This document shows, one piece after another, positions 35,062-43,793 of a DNA stretch of 55,953 bases. The stretch covers positions 1 through 55,953 of the forward strand of contig CAZVVN010000013.1 in NCBI GenBank assembly GCA_964630665.1, written 5' to 3'. Each line of letters opens with the position of its first letter. Position 1 is the first letter of the stretch. This DNA comes from UBA9619 sp964630665. Its GTDB lineage: Bacteria > Pseudomonadota > Gammaproteobacteria > Arenicellales > UBA868. The position numbers were made by a program, and so were the translations under genes. The notes below the pieces were generated by a model. The model saw nothing but the letters and a program-made list of their open reading frames with translations. It did no database searches and was not told the origin of the DNA.

Positions 35062-35643
35062 TCAAGCGGCATCTCCAGCCCCCGTGGTGCGCCGATTCGG
35101 GCCCGCCTGGGTCACCTGACGGGGCGATCCGGGATCAGCCCCAGTGAGAGAACGCTGCATGATCACCGAATCGATCCAGCGCTCGAATTTCCATCCCACT
35201 GCCTGCAGAACACCGACTGTTCTGAACCCTGCTTTCTCATGGAGGCGGATGGACGCGAGATGCTCTGAGTCACCGATGACCGCGACCAGCTGACGGGCAC
35301 CGACCGCCTCGCACCGTCCTATCAGGTCGGTCAACAGCGCGTAGCCAAGACCCTGGCGGTGCAGCGGCCGGGCTACGTAGACCGAATTCTCCAGCGTATA
35401 GCAGTAGCCGGGCCTTGGGCGATAAGGGCTTGCGTAGGCATAGCCGGAAACCAGGCCGTCGACCTCCACGACCCGGTAAGGCAGGCCGGCCTTTGTGACA
35501 GCAAGCCACCTGGTTTTCATCTCTTCAATGTCGGGTACGGCGATCTCGAACGAGGCGCTGTGTTCGAGCACCTCGACAGTATAAATCGACCGGATAGCCT
35601 CCAGATCGCCGCTCTCGGCAGACCGTATCAGGAACTCGCTCAT
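35062..35643 (-). CDS. GNAT N-acetyltransferase, phosphinothricin-acetyltransferase-like
   Basis: A 193-residue acetyl-CoA-dependent transferase. Motif A is RQGLGYALLTDLI; YTVEVLEHSASFEI, SGYAYASPYRPRPGY and NSVYVARPLHRQGLG fit the PAT/amino-acid acetyltransferase subgroup. Homologs acetylate amino acids or related amines such as methionine derivatives or phosphinothricin. The ATG at 35643 gives the family N-terminus (MSEFLIRSAESGDLEAI). The last 25 residues are an unconserved tail. Confidence 0.82.
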   Translation of the reverse strand: MSEFLIRSAESGDLEAIRSIYTVEVLEHSASFEIAVPDIEEMKTRWLAVTKAGLPYRVVEVDGLVSGYAYASPYRPRPGYCYTLENSVYVARPLHRQGLGYALLTDLIGRCEAVGARQLVAVIGDSEHLASIRLHEKAGFRTVGVLQAVGWKFERWIDSVIMQRSLTGADPGSPRQVTQAGPNRRTTGAGDAA

Positions 35644-35692
35644 ATCACTGCCTGATGGGATCCTCCCCTGTAGTTTTAGCCCGGCTCCGAGC

Positions 35693-35718
35693 AAAAAAAG
35701 GCCGGCAAGGTGCCGGCC
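35693..35718 (-). terminator. Rho-independent terminator of hppA-side transcript
   Basis: On the minus strand GGCCGGCA-CCT-TGCCGGCC forms an 8-bp GC-rich stem followed by seven T residues (35693-35699). It lies about 40 bp after the hppA stop and upstream of the acetyltransferase start, separating the two. Confidence 0.88.
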
Positions 35719-35760
35719 CCAGTTTCCCACATCCTCCCCAGATGTGTTGGTTTCGATGGC

Positions 35761-37776
35761 TCAGCCGAGCAGCGGCGCGATCACCAGAGAAACAATCGCC
35801 ATCACGTTGATCAGGATGTTCATTGAAGGGCCGGAGGTGTCCTTGAACGGATCCCCAACTGTATCGCCCACGACGACCGCCTTGTGGACTTCCGAGCCCT
35901 TGCCGCCGAGGTTGCCTTTCTCGACGTATTTCTTGGCATTGTCCCAGGCACCGCCGGCATTGGCCATGGTGAGCGCCAGCAGGACACAGCCCAGCAGCGC
36001 CCCGCCCAGCATGCCGCCAAGGGCCGCCGGGCCAAGAGCAAATCCGACCACCACCGGTGCACCGACAGCCAGTACGCCAGGCGGCACCATTCGCTTGAGC
36101 GCCGCGGTGGTCGCAATCTCGATACAGCGGTTCGAGTCGGGCTCTGCTGTCCCTTCCATCAGACCGGGTATCTCCTTGAACTGGCGCCTGATCTCACGAA
36201 TCATGTCAAAAGCAGCGTCACCGACCGCGGTCATGGTGATGCTGCTGACCAGGAACGGAAAGATACCGCCGAGAAACATGCCGGCGAGAACCGTTGGATC
36301 ACTGATGTTGAGCGTGAAGTCGGGAACGTGATGGGCGACCGTTTCGATATAAGCCGAGATAATGGCCAACGCGGCCAGCGCCGCGGCGCCGATCGCAAAG
36401 CCCTTGCCGATCGCAGCGGTGGTGTTACCCAGTTCATCGAGTTTGTCGGTGATCTCGCGAACGTCTTCACCCAGGCCAGCCATCTCAGCGATGCCTCCGG
36501 CGTTGTCTGCCACTGGCCCATAGGCATCAATCGCCATGGTGATGCCAACGGTCGCGAGCATGCCGACCGCGGCGATGCCAACCCCGTAAAGACCCGACAG
36601 GCTGCTGGCGATCAGGATAATCGCGCAAAGTGTCAAGACCGGGACGGTGACCGATTGCATACCGATTGCCAGACCACTGATCATGACGGTAGCCGGACCG
36701 GTCTCGCCTGAACCTGCGATCTTCTGCACGGGTTTACCAGCGGTATAGTATTCGGTAACCAGGCCGATCACGATCCCGCCGAGGGCGCCGACCACGACAG
36801 AAAACCAGATTCGGATACTGGTACCGCCGAAGTAAACCAGGACCAGCGCGGCCACGATGAAAATCACCGAGGCGCCGATCGTTCCCATGCGAAGTGCTGT
36901 CTCGGGTGACTTTCCGGAAGCGCTCCGCACCACCTGAATGCCGAGCAGCGAACAGACGATGCCCACCGAGGCCAGAGCAAGCGGCAGAAACATGAGCTTC
37001 TGCTGGTCACCGCCAGCCAGTGCGCTGATCACCTCGGGAGACAGCGTTGCTGCGATGGCAATTGAGGCGATCATGGCGCCGCAATAGGATTCGAAGATAT
37101 CCGAGCCCATACCGGCTACGTCCCCGACATTGTCTCCGACGTTGTCGGCGATGACGCCGGGATTGCGCGGATCGTCTTCGGGTATGCCAGCCTCCACCTT
37201 GCCGACCAGATCAGCGCCGACGTCGGCACTCTTGGTAAAAATTCCACCGCCCACTCTTGAGAAAAGCGCTACTGAAGAAGCACCCATACCAAAACCGTGG
37301 ATGACGTGTGCAGTCTCCGGGTCACCCCCGAAATAGAGATACAAGATACCCAGACCCAGCAGTCCCATCGCCGCCACGGTCAAACCCATGATCGATCCAC
37401 CGTAGAACGCGACCGTCAATGCGGCCGGCGCACCACTCTCGGCTGCCGCTGTAGTCGTTCGGGTGTTGGCCCTGGTGGCGGTGAACATACCGATGTAACC
37501 GGCCAGTGCAGAACAGAATGCACCGATTAGGAAAGCCACCATCGAACGCCAGCCCAGATCCGAGATCAGGATCAGCACGGCGACGACAGCCACAAAGATC
37601 GCCAGGTAGGAATACTCACGGCGTATAAAGACCAGGGCGCCGCGGTGAATCATCTCTCCGATTTCACTGACTTTTCCGCTGCCCGGTGCGTAGCGGAGCA
37701 CAGCACGATAGATGGCGAAAGCGCCGATCAGGCCAACTATGCCGAGTATGATGGGAACAAATGCGACTGGGGACAT
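35761..37776 (-). CDS. hppA: Membrane-bound ion-pumping pyrophosphatase
   Basis: A 671-residue polytopic inner-membrane enzyme that couples PPi hydrolysis to H+ or Na+ export. The substrate site DVGADLVGKVE lies near residues 184-194, followed by the acidic DNVGDNVGD motif; a second acidic site lies near the C-terminus (VVGDTVGDPFKD). The GNTTAAIGKGFAIG segment has Ala where K+-independent enzymes have Lys, so this belongs to the K+-dependent class. Whether it pumps Na+ or H+ cannot be decided by eye. AAGGAG is well placed before the ATG. It is a single gene with its own promoter and terminator. Confidence 0.96.
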   Translation of the reverse strand: MSPVAFVPIILGIVGLIGAFAIYRAVLRYAPGSGKVSEIGEMIHRGALVFIRREYSYLAIFVAVVAVLILISDLGWRSMVAFLIGAFCSALAGYIGMFTATRANTRTTTAAAESGAPAALTVAFYGGSIMGLTVAAMGLLGLGILYLYFGGDPETAHVIHGFGMGASSVALFSRVGGGIFTKSADVGADLVGKVEAGIPEDDPRNPGVIADNVGDNVGDVAGMGSDIFESYCGAMIASIAIAATLSPEVISALAGGDQQKLMFLPLALASVGIVCSLLGIQVVRSASGKSPETALRMGTIGASVIFIVAALVLVYFGGTSIRIWFSVVVGALGGIVIGLVTEYYTAGKPVQKIAGSGETGPATVMISGLAIGMQSVTVPVLTLCAIILIASSLSGLYGVGIAAVGMLATVGITMAIDAYGPVADNAGGIAEMAGLGEDVREITDKLDELGNTTAAIGKGFAIGAAALAALAIISAYIETVAHHVPDFTLNISDPTVLAGMFLGGIFPFLVSSITMTAVGDAAFDMIREIRRQFKEIPGLMEGTAEPDSNRCIEIATTAALKRMVPPGVLAVGAPVVVGFALGPAALGGMLGGALLGCVLLALTMANAGGAWDNAKKYVEKGNLGGKGSEVHKAVVVGDTVGDPFKDTSGPSMNILINVMAIVSLVIAPLLG

Positions 37777-37842
37777 TGTAACTCCTTGAGATTAAAGGAA
37801 ATCGACTCGCTCAAAGATGGTTTCTGCGGACGAAAGCCGGCG

Positions 37843-37871
37843 ATTCTACCACGCAGCAAAGGGAATTCCAG
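37843..37871 (-). promoter_or_regulatory. Candidate hppA promoter
   Basis: On the minus strand an extended -10 (TG-G-TAGAAT, hexamer 37843-37848) lies 17 bp from CTGGAA (37866-37871). It is about 70 bp upstream of the hppA ATG. The -35 is weak, but the extended -10 could compensate. Confidence 0.4.
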
Positions 37872-37929
37872 CGTCTGCCGGATGGCCACAACCCGCTTTG
37901 AACCGGAACGAAATCGTCGCCGGCCGCTG

Positions 37930-38892
37930 TCAGCTTCCCATCTTGCGCCGCCGGGCCCGGGGGTGGGCCCGATCGTAGACTTTTGCCAGATGCTGAAAAT
38001 CAAGATGGGTGTAGACCTGGGTGGTTTTGATATCGGCGTGGCCAAGCAGTTCCTGTATTGCCCGCAGGTCACTGCTGGATTCGAGCAGATGGGTGGCGAA
38101 GGAATGACGCAGCATGTGGGGATGGACGCTGCGCCCGAGCCCCTGTTTCCGGGCCCAGTATCCGACCCGTTTCTGAATAGAACGACGACCCAGGCGCCGA
38201 CCCTTGTGGTTCTTCTGGCCGCTGAGCCGAATGAAAACCGCCTGCTCACGCTGAGCCGTGAGTGGGGCGCGCCGTTTGAGCCACTCATCGAGCGCATCCA
38301 GTGCTTTCCCTCCGATGGGCACGACCCGGTCTTTGGATCCTTTGCCGGTCACACGCACCAGCCGGTCGGCTCGGTCAATATCCCGCAGGCTCAGCCCCGC
38401 CAGCTCGGAAAGCCTGAGGCCGGAAGAGTAGAACAACTCAAGAATGGCCCGGTCCCGGCAGGCAAGATCACTGTCTGAGACATCAATTTCCAGCAACTGC
38501 CTGGCCTGATCCGCAGTCAGCGTCCTCGGCAGAGGGCGTTCCAGCCTGGGGGCACTGACACCGACGAAAGGATTGCTGGCTTGCTGCTGCTCGCTGAAGA
38601 GGCGGTCCCGGGAAATGCGGTTCTCGCCCAGCAGGAAATAAAACAGCTGCCGTGCCGCAGACAGTGCCCGCTGGATTGAGCGCCCGGAAAGGTCAAGACG
38701 ATGAAGGTACACCGGAAAGGCCCTGGCCTGGGCAAATCTCATCTGCTTCAGATCAACCACGCCCTGGTGTCCTGCAAAGGCAACGAGCTTATCGAGGTCG
38801 CGCCGATAGCTGTTCACGGTATTGACCGAAAGCCGCCGTTCATAGCGTAAATGGTCAAGAAACGCGGTAACTGGTTCGCTTGGTCCACTCAT
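37930..38892 (-). CDS. xerC: Tyrosine recombinase XerC
   Basis: A 320-residue site-specific recombinase that resolves chromosome dimers at dif with XerD. The N-terminal SAM-like core-binding domain contains LRYERRLSVNTVNSYRRDL. The catalytic domain has Arg in SGLRLSEL, Lys in TGKGSKDR, His-Arg in HMLRHSFATHLLE, His in LGHADI and the nucleophile Tyr in TTQVYTH. The start at 38892 gives the standard XerC N-terminus. dapF lies 10 bp upstream, as in many gammaproteobacteria, but the usual DUF484 gene between them is missing. Confidence 0.93.
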   Translation of the reverse strand: MSGPSEPVTAFLDHLRYERRLSVNTVNSYRRDLDKLVAFAGHQGVVDLKQMRFAQARAFPVYLHRLDLSGRSIQRALSAARQLFYFLLGENRISRDRLFSEQQQASNPFVGVSAPRLERPLPRTLTADQARQLLEIDVSDSDLACRDRAILELFYSSGLRLSELAGLSLRDIDRADRLVRVTGKGSKDRVVPIGGKALDALDEWLKRRAPLTAQREQAVFIRLSGQKNHKGRRLGRRSIQKRVGYWARKQGLGRSVHPHMLRHSFATHLLESSSDLRAIQELLGHADIKTTQVYTHLDFQHLAKVYDRAHPRARRRKMGS

Positions 38893-38902
38893 AATCAGGC
38901 TT

Positions 38903-39733
38903 TCACAGAACCGTGAGTTCGATCTCACCCCGAAAGACCGTCTCGGCAGGGCCCCGCATGTGCAGTGTACCCGTTCCCGGCCAATTCACTTCAACAACGC
39001 CTCCGGTCAGTTCAACCTGTACGACGTCGTCGACCAACCCCTCGTCCCGGTACACCGCCATGGCGGCACAAGCACCGCTGCCACAGGCCCGCGTCTCACC
39101 GACACCCCGTTCCCAGACCCGCAGCCGCAGGTGCCGGCGGCCCGCGATCTCGGCAAATCCGACGTTGGTTCTCTGGGGAAAGTCCGGATGCTGTTCGATA
39201 GCCGGCCCCAGCCTGGACACCGGTGCGTTCGCGACCTGATCGACCCGCAACACCGCGTGGGGGTTACCGATCGAGGCCACTGCCAAGCGGATGCTTTCCC
39301 CAGCGGCCAGGAGTTGGTATTCGCGGCCCCTGGCCGGTGCCCGGAACGGAATGTCGACCGGTTCGAACTGCGGTATCCCCATTTCTACCGACACCTGCCA
39401 GTCATCATCTGCCTGAAGCGTCAAATGACTGGTCTGGGTGCTTACCCGAAGCCGCCGCTTGGCGGTCAGTCCGGACTCGAGAAGGTAACGGGCAAAACAA
39501 CGGGCGCCGTTACCGCATTGGCTGACCTCACTGCCGTCAGCATTGAAGATACGCATGTGGAAATCGACCGAGTCATCACCAGGCTCAGCGACGATAAGCT
39601 GGTCGCAGCCGACCCCGGTGTGGCGGTCCGCCAGCCGGCGGACGGTAGCCGAGTCCAGCCGAACCGCCTGACGGATCCCATCGAGCATGATGAAATCGTT
39701 GCCGAGGGACTGCATTTTGGTAAACGCTGCCAT
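38903..39733 (-). CDS. dapF: Diaminopimelate epimerase
   Basis: A 276-residue enzyme converting LL-DAP to meso-DAP for lysine and peptidoglycan. The two catalytic cysteines are Cys73 in SQCGNGARC and one near residue 217 in ETRACGSGAC. The N-terminus FTKMQSLGNDFIMLDG is diagnostic. The ATG at 39733 is preferred over the GTG two codons upstream. It is in one unit with xerC. Confidence 0.95.
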   Translation of the reverse strand: MAAFTKMQSLGNDFIMLDGIRQAVRLDSATVRRLADRHTGVGCDQLIVAEPGDDSVDFHMRIFNADGSEVSQCGNGARCFARYLLESGLTAKRRLRVSTQTSHLTLQADDDWQVSVEMGIPQFEPVDIPFRAPARGREYQLLAAGESIRLAVASIGNPHAVLRVDQVANAPVSRLGPAIEQHPDFPQRTNVGFAEIAGRRHLRLRVWERGVGETRACGSGACAAMAVYRDEGLVDDVVQVELTGGVVEVNWPGTGTLHMRGPAETVFRGEIELTVL

Positions 39734-39780
39734 GGGCACAATTCCCGCCGGATGGGCATCCAGGGTACTGGGGTGAGGCG

Positions 39781-39786
39781 ATTATA
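39781..39786 (-). promoter_or_regulatory. Candidate -10 of the dapF-xerC promoter
   Basis: A perfect TATAAT lies on the minus strand about 50 bp upstream of the dapF ATG, in the 100-bp gap after cysQ. No good -35 hexamer is visible at 16-18 bp. Confidence 0.4.
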
Positions 39787-39834
39787 GGGTAGAGACACCT
39801 TCGCAGGCTGTGCGGCCGCCCACGGGGCAGGCCC

Positions 39835-40653
39835 TCAGCCGGACAGGTCCGGGCAGACGCTTATCCAGTCGTAGCACGGATCACCGACCGCGATGAACCA
39901 GGGATTGATGACGCTGGGTTTGTTGTACTGCAGATTGTTGCCGGCACAATCCATGATCCTGCCGCCCGACTCGTTCAGAATACAATGAGAGGCACCGGTG
40001 TCCCACTCCGACGTCGGGCCAAGCCTCGGGTACACATCAGCACTCCCTTCGGCCACCAGGCACACCTTGAGCGCACTGCCCATGCTGATGGTCTCAACAC
40101 CATGCCCGCTGCACTCGGCAAGTGCTTCGCGGAAACGGTCTACCGCCGAACCGGAGTGAGAGCGGCTGACGACCATCCGGGCCGCACCGCCGTTGTAGTG
40201 GCTGGACTCTATCCGTTCGTTGTTGCCTCCCTGGGTACGCCGCCAGGCACCCTGCCCGACAGTTGCAAAGTGCGACATCTCTCGGACCGGGGTATGGACA
40301 ACACCCAGTACAGGCAGGCCAGCCTCAATCAGTGCGATATTGACGGTGAACTCACCGTTGCGCTTGATGAATTCCTTGGTACCGTCGAGCGGGTCAACCA
40401 GCCAGAATCGCTGCCAGTCCATGCGCTCGGCAGCAGTGATTCCGGACGACTCCTCGGACAATACCGGTGTCAGCGGAATCAGCGGTTCAAGTCGCCGGCT
40501 GATCAGTTCATGTGCGCGGTGATCTGCAACGGTAACGGGAGAGCCGTCGGCCTTCTCGATCACGTCGTAGTCCTTCTCATAAATGTCGAGAATCTCCCGA
40601 CCCGCCTCATCTGCGATCTGAAGAACCTGCCCCATAATTCCATTGTCGGTCAT
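39835..40653 (-). CDS. cysQ: 3'(2'),5'-bisphosphate nucleotidase CysQ
   Basis: A 272-residue Mg-dependent, Li-sensitive phosphatase that removes the 3'-phosphate from PAP/PAPS during sulfate assimilation. Metal-site motifs: SEESSG, WLVDPLDGTKEFI and EWDTGASHCIL. It overlaps nudE by four bases, the pairing seen in pseudomonads. Confidence 0.94.
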   Translation of the reverse strand: MTDNGIMGQVLQIADEAGREILDIYEKDYDVIEKADGSPVTVADHRAHELISRRLEPLIPLTPVLSEESSGITAAERMDWQRFWLVDPLDGTKEFIKRNGEFTVNIALIEAGLPVLGVVHTPVREMSHFATVGQGAWRRTQGGNNERIESSHYNGGAARMVVSRSHSGSAVDRFREALAECSGHGVETISMGSALKVCLVAEGSADVYPRLGPTSEWDTGASHCILNESGGRIMDCAGNNLQYNKPSVINPWFIAVGDPCYDWISVCPDLSG

Positions 40654-41198
40654 GATTCTTCCTTCAGTGCATCCTGAACAAGGTAGGTCGCCAGCAGGCT
40701 ACGCGCATCGCTGAAATCGTCCCGGGATCTCAGACGAGCAAGATCTGTCAGTGGCCAGGCCAGAGTCTGGAGCGATTCTGGCTCATCACCGGGACGGGGG
40801 TCGGCGTAAAGATCGCGGGCCAGAAATATGAAGGTCCGATAGTTGGAGTAGGCCGGCGTCAGCGCAACGGATGCCAGCTGCAGAATGTTCCTGGCAGCAA
40901 ATCCTGTCTCTTCCTGCATTTCCCGCTGTGCTGCGTGGTACGGGCTTTCGCCGCCGTCAATTCGACCTTTGACAAAACCAAGTTCATAGCGTTCCAGGCC
41001 AACGGCGTACTCGCGTACCACTAGCAGATTCTGCGCATCGACCATAGGCACAACCAGCACCGCACCCGAGCCCGTGCCCATCAACCGTTCGAAGTGGGCC
41101 TGGCGCCCGTTCGAAAAGGCCAGATCTACAGCTTCGATGTGGAACAGTCTCGTCTGGGCGAGCGTCTCGACATCGAGAACCTGAGGGAGATCATTCAT
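40650..41198 (-). CDS. nudE: ADP compounds hydrolase NudE
   Basis: A 182-residue NUDIX enzyme hydrolysing ADP-ribose, NADH and AP(n)A-type compounds. The NUDIX box is GRIDGGESPYHAAQREMQEETGF, complete. The N-terminal strand LFHIEAVDLAFSNGRQAHFERL and the LTPAYSNYRTFIFLARDL stretch fit NudE. It is the first gene of the nudE-cysQ unit and divergent from zapE across a 173-bp gap. Confidence 0.9.
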   Translation of the reverse strand: MNDLPQVLDVETLAQTRLFHIEAVDLAFSNGRQAHFERLMGTGSGAVLVVPMVDAQNLLVVREYAVGLERYELGFVKGRIDGGESPYHAAQREMQEETGFAARNILQLASVALTPAYSNYRTFIFLARDLYADPRPGDEPESLQTLAWPLTDLARLRSRDDFSDARSLLATYLVQDALKEES

Positions 41199-41371
41199 GA
41201 GACAGTCGCAACGACTTCGCTAAAGCTTCCGGCACCGGCAGAGCATAACTCAGCCGGGGGCAAAAACGCAGTAGTCCCTTAACGGTCATGCCTCATCACC
41301 GTTAGAATTGGGCGCACCTGCAACATCGGAGCCCTCGGGCTACGTGCCTGGTATCGGTCAGCTGGCAGCTG

Positions 41372-42559
41372 ATGTCAGACCCGGTTGAACCGGCGCCGAG
41401 AGTGACACGGCTGAATTCAGGAGACCTGGTGACTTCAGTGAGTTCGTGTTCACAAGCGACAGTCACCCAGGCGTTTGTCCAGGCTCTCGAAGCAAAAGGC
41501 CTGACGGTCGACTCCGACCAGAAGCCAGTACTCGGTCAGTTTGACCGGCTGCACCATGAACTGACCCGTAATGATCATCTGGTACCGGACCCGGGATTTT
41601 TCGGTCAACTTCGTAGGCGGCTGGCCCGAAAAACCCATGATAGTCCGCGCGGGATCTACCTGTGGGGAGGTGTTGGCCGGGGCAAAACGATGATCATGGA
41701 TGTGTTTCATCAGTCGCTGGCTGGGCCCGGTACACGCCGCACCCATTTCCACCGCTTCATGCTGGAGATCCATCAGCGGCTGCGCCAGCTGCGGGACCAG
41801 AAAAACCCCCTGGAGCAGGTCAGTCGGGCGATCAGCCGTAAAACCCGCCTGCTGTGTCTTGACGAGTTGTTCGTCGAGGACATCGGCGATGCCATGATTC
41901 TTGGCGGCCTGCTGCGCGGCCTGATCGACAACGGGGTGTGCCTGGCATTCACCTCGAATTACAGGCCGACTGACCTGTACCGGGATGGGCTGCAACGCGA
42001 TCGCTTCCTGCCGAGCATCGCTCTGATTGAGAAACACACTCTGGTCACCCACCTGGGCGGACAACTTGATTACCGCCTGGAACTGCTGGGTCGCTCAGAC
42101 GTTTTCTACACCCCGCATGATGCGACAACCGACCAGACGTTCCGGCGCCTGTTTCTGCAGATTGCCTCGGGATCGGGCGAGTTTGACACCAGCGTCAGTA
42201 TCAATGACCGCCTCATTCCGGTGCGGGCGACCGCGGAGGGCATCAGCTGGTTCGACTTCAGCGCACTTTGCGAGGGCCCCCGTTCCAAAGCTGATTACGT
42301 AGAGTTATCGCGTGCCTGTCACACCGTACTGCTCTCCAACATTCCAAAGCTGCATTCGCACCAGGACGACTGTGTGCGCCGACTGGTTGAACTGATCGAT
42401 GAGTTCTATGATCGCCGGGTCAACGTGATCGTCTCTGCTGCCGGACCGCCTGAGACCCTTTACACGGGATCACGGATGGCATTGCCATTCAACCGTTCAA
42501 CCAGCCGGCTGATGGCTTTCCAGTCAGCGGATTACATCGCCCTGCCCCACCGGCCCTGA
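41372..42559 (+). CDS. zapE: Cell division protein ZapE (AFG1-like ATPase)
   Basis: A 395-residue P-loop ATPase that in E. coli affects Z-ring stability. Walker A is GGVGRGKT at 99-106, Walker B LLCLDELFVED near 172, and sensor SNYRPTDLY; the C-terminal ADYVELSRACHTVLLSNIP and DEFYDRRVNVIVSA are diagnostic. An extra 30 or so unconserved residues precede the conserved part, so a later start is possible. Confidence 0.92.
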   Translation: MSDPVEPAPRVTRLNSGDLVTSVSSCSQATVTQAFVQALEAKGLTVDSDQKPVLGQFDRLHHELTRNDHLVPDPGFFGQLRRRLARKTHDSPRGIYLWGGVGRGKTMIMDVFHQSLAGPGTRRTHFHRFMLEIHQRLRQLRDQKNPLEQVSRAISRKTRLLCLDELFVEDIGDAMILGGLLRGLIDNGVCLAFTSNYRPTDLYRDGLQRDRFLPSIALIEKHTLVTHLGGQLDYRLELLGRSDVFYTPHDATTDQTFRRLFLQIASGSGEFDTSVSINDRLIPVRATAEGISWFDFSALCEGPRSKADYVELSRACHTVLLSNIPKLHSHQDDCVRRLVELIDEFYDRRVNVIVSAAGPPETLYTGSRMALPFNRSTSRLMAFQSADYIALPHRP

Positions 42560-42592
42560 CTCCGCAGCCGGTGCGGATAGCCGTTCTGTGGG

Positions 42593-43726
42593 TCAGCCCG
42601 TCAGTGTGGACGCGATCCAGCACTGAAAGGCATGCACACTGGGTTCCAGCCGCGGGGAAAAGCGCCCGGGTCGGGCCAGGCACGAGGACAACCCTCGCTG
42701 TTGTCCTTCAAGGATGGGAATATCTTCGGCGAACCCCGCTTCCATCCGGTGCAGGTACTTGTCCAGTTGTTCCGGAAAGTCCTCGCGGCCGGCAGATTCT
42801 GCCGGAAAACACAAGGTCAGGGTGGCCCGGGTCGAAGAGGGTGACAGCGGAACCACCTCCAGCGCCCACAACGCCTCAATCGATGCGGCAAAGGTGAGAT
42901 TGGGATAGACCCAGCTGTAGCGGGTCCCAGTCAGTTCACGCCCGGAAAGACCTGGCATGGGGGGCAGGGGCAGCGTGCCGTCATCCAGTTTACCGGTACT
43001 GGAGACGGAGCGATGTTCGCCGAACTGCGTCGTGAAATTTCCGCAAACGGTTTCCGGTGTATCCGGCGGCGCGTAATAGGTGGAAAACGTGCCGGAATGT
43101 ACTTTCTGTAAGTGATAGTACTCGTTGAAGACCTCCAGGAAGGCCTTCCAGTTACACCTGACATCGAATTCCCGGGTTGAGCCGGTCACCAGTGTCTCCG
43201 GTTGCCAGGGTCGATGAAGCGCCTCGAAGTCACCCAGCCATTCGTCTATCGGCGGTGCATTGCCGTCTACGTTGATAAACACAAACCCTGCCCGACAAGC
43301 CACCGGTACCGAAACAAGTCCATAGTCGGCCTTTGAGAAGTCGACTGCGTCGCCCATCCGCGGGGCTGACTGCAACTGACCGTCAAGACCGTAGGTCCAG
43401 GCATGGAACGGACAGACGATCCGTTCGCAGTGGCCCCGCCCGGGCTCGATCAACCGCATGCCGCGGTGACGGCAGCTGTTCCCGAAAGCACGCAGCCTGC
43501 CGGACTGGTCTCGGATCAGCACCACAGGCGTACCACCGGCCTCCAGAGACAGGTAGTCGCCCGGCTCAACGAGCGCCTCTGCCCGTCCTGCACTGACCCA
43601 ACCGCCCCTGAAAGCCAGCCGCATCTCTTCGTTGAAGATCTCCGGGGCAGTGTAGAACACCGGTGGCAGCGATTCGGCCTCCTCAACCGACCGGAATAGG
43701 CGCTCGAACTCAGATTTTCTGAACAT
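42593..43726 (-). CDS. Rieske ring-hydroxylating-type oxygenase alpha subunit
   Basis: A 377-residue non-haem iron oxygenase. The Rieske [2Fe-2S] ligands are Cys85, His87, Cys105 and His108 (CRHRG...CPFHAW). The catalytic iron site is in NEYYHLQKVH. The size and single-subunit arrangement resemble choline/carnitine monooxygenase-like members rather than aromatic dioxygenases, which would have a beta subunit; none is adjacent, nor is a reductase. GAGGGGG precedes the ATG. Substrate unknown. Confidence 0.86.
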   Translation of the reverse strand: MFRKSEFERLFRSVEEAESLPPVFYTAPEIFNEEMRLAFRGGWVSAGRAEALVEPGDYLSLEAGGTPVVLIRDQSGRLRAFGNSCRHRGMRLIEPGRGHCERIVCPFHAWTYGLDGQLQSAPRMGDAVDFSKADYGLVSVPVACRAGFVFINVDGNAPPIDEWLGDFEALHRPWQPETLVTGSTREFDVRCNWKAFLEVFNEYYHLQKVHSGTFSTYYAPPDTPETVCGNFTTQFGEHRSVSSTGKLDDGTLPLPPMPGLSGRELTGTRYSWVYPNLTFAASIEALWALEVVPLSPSSTRATLTLCFPAESAGREDFPEQLDKYLHRMEAGFAEDIPILEGQQRGLSSCLARPGRFSPRLEPSVHAFQCWIASTLTG

Positions 43727-43793
43727 GGTCCCCCTCGTTAGGCCGACACACCCGGCTACTTTAATGATCTCGTGAACTGGTACAACCGGGGAT

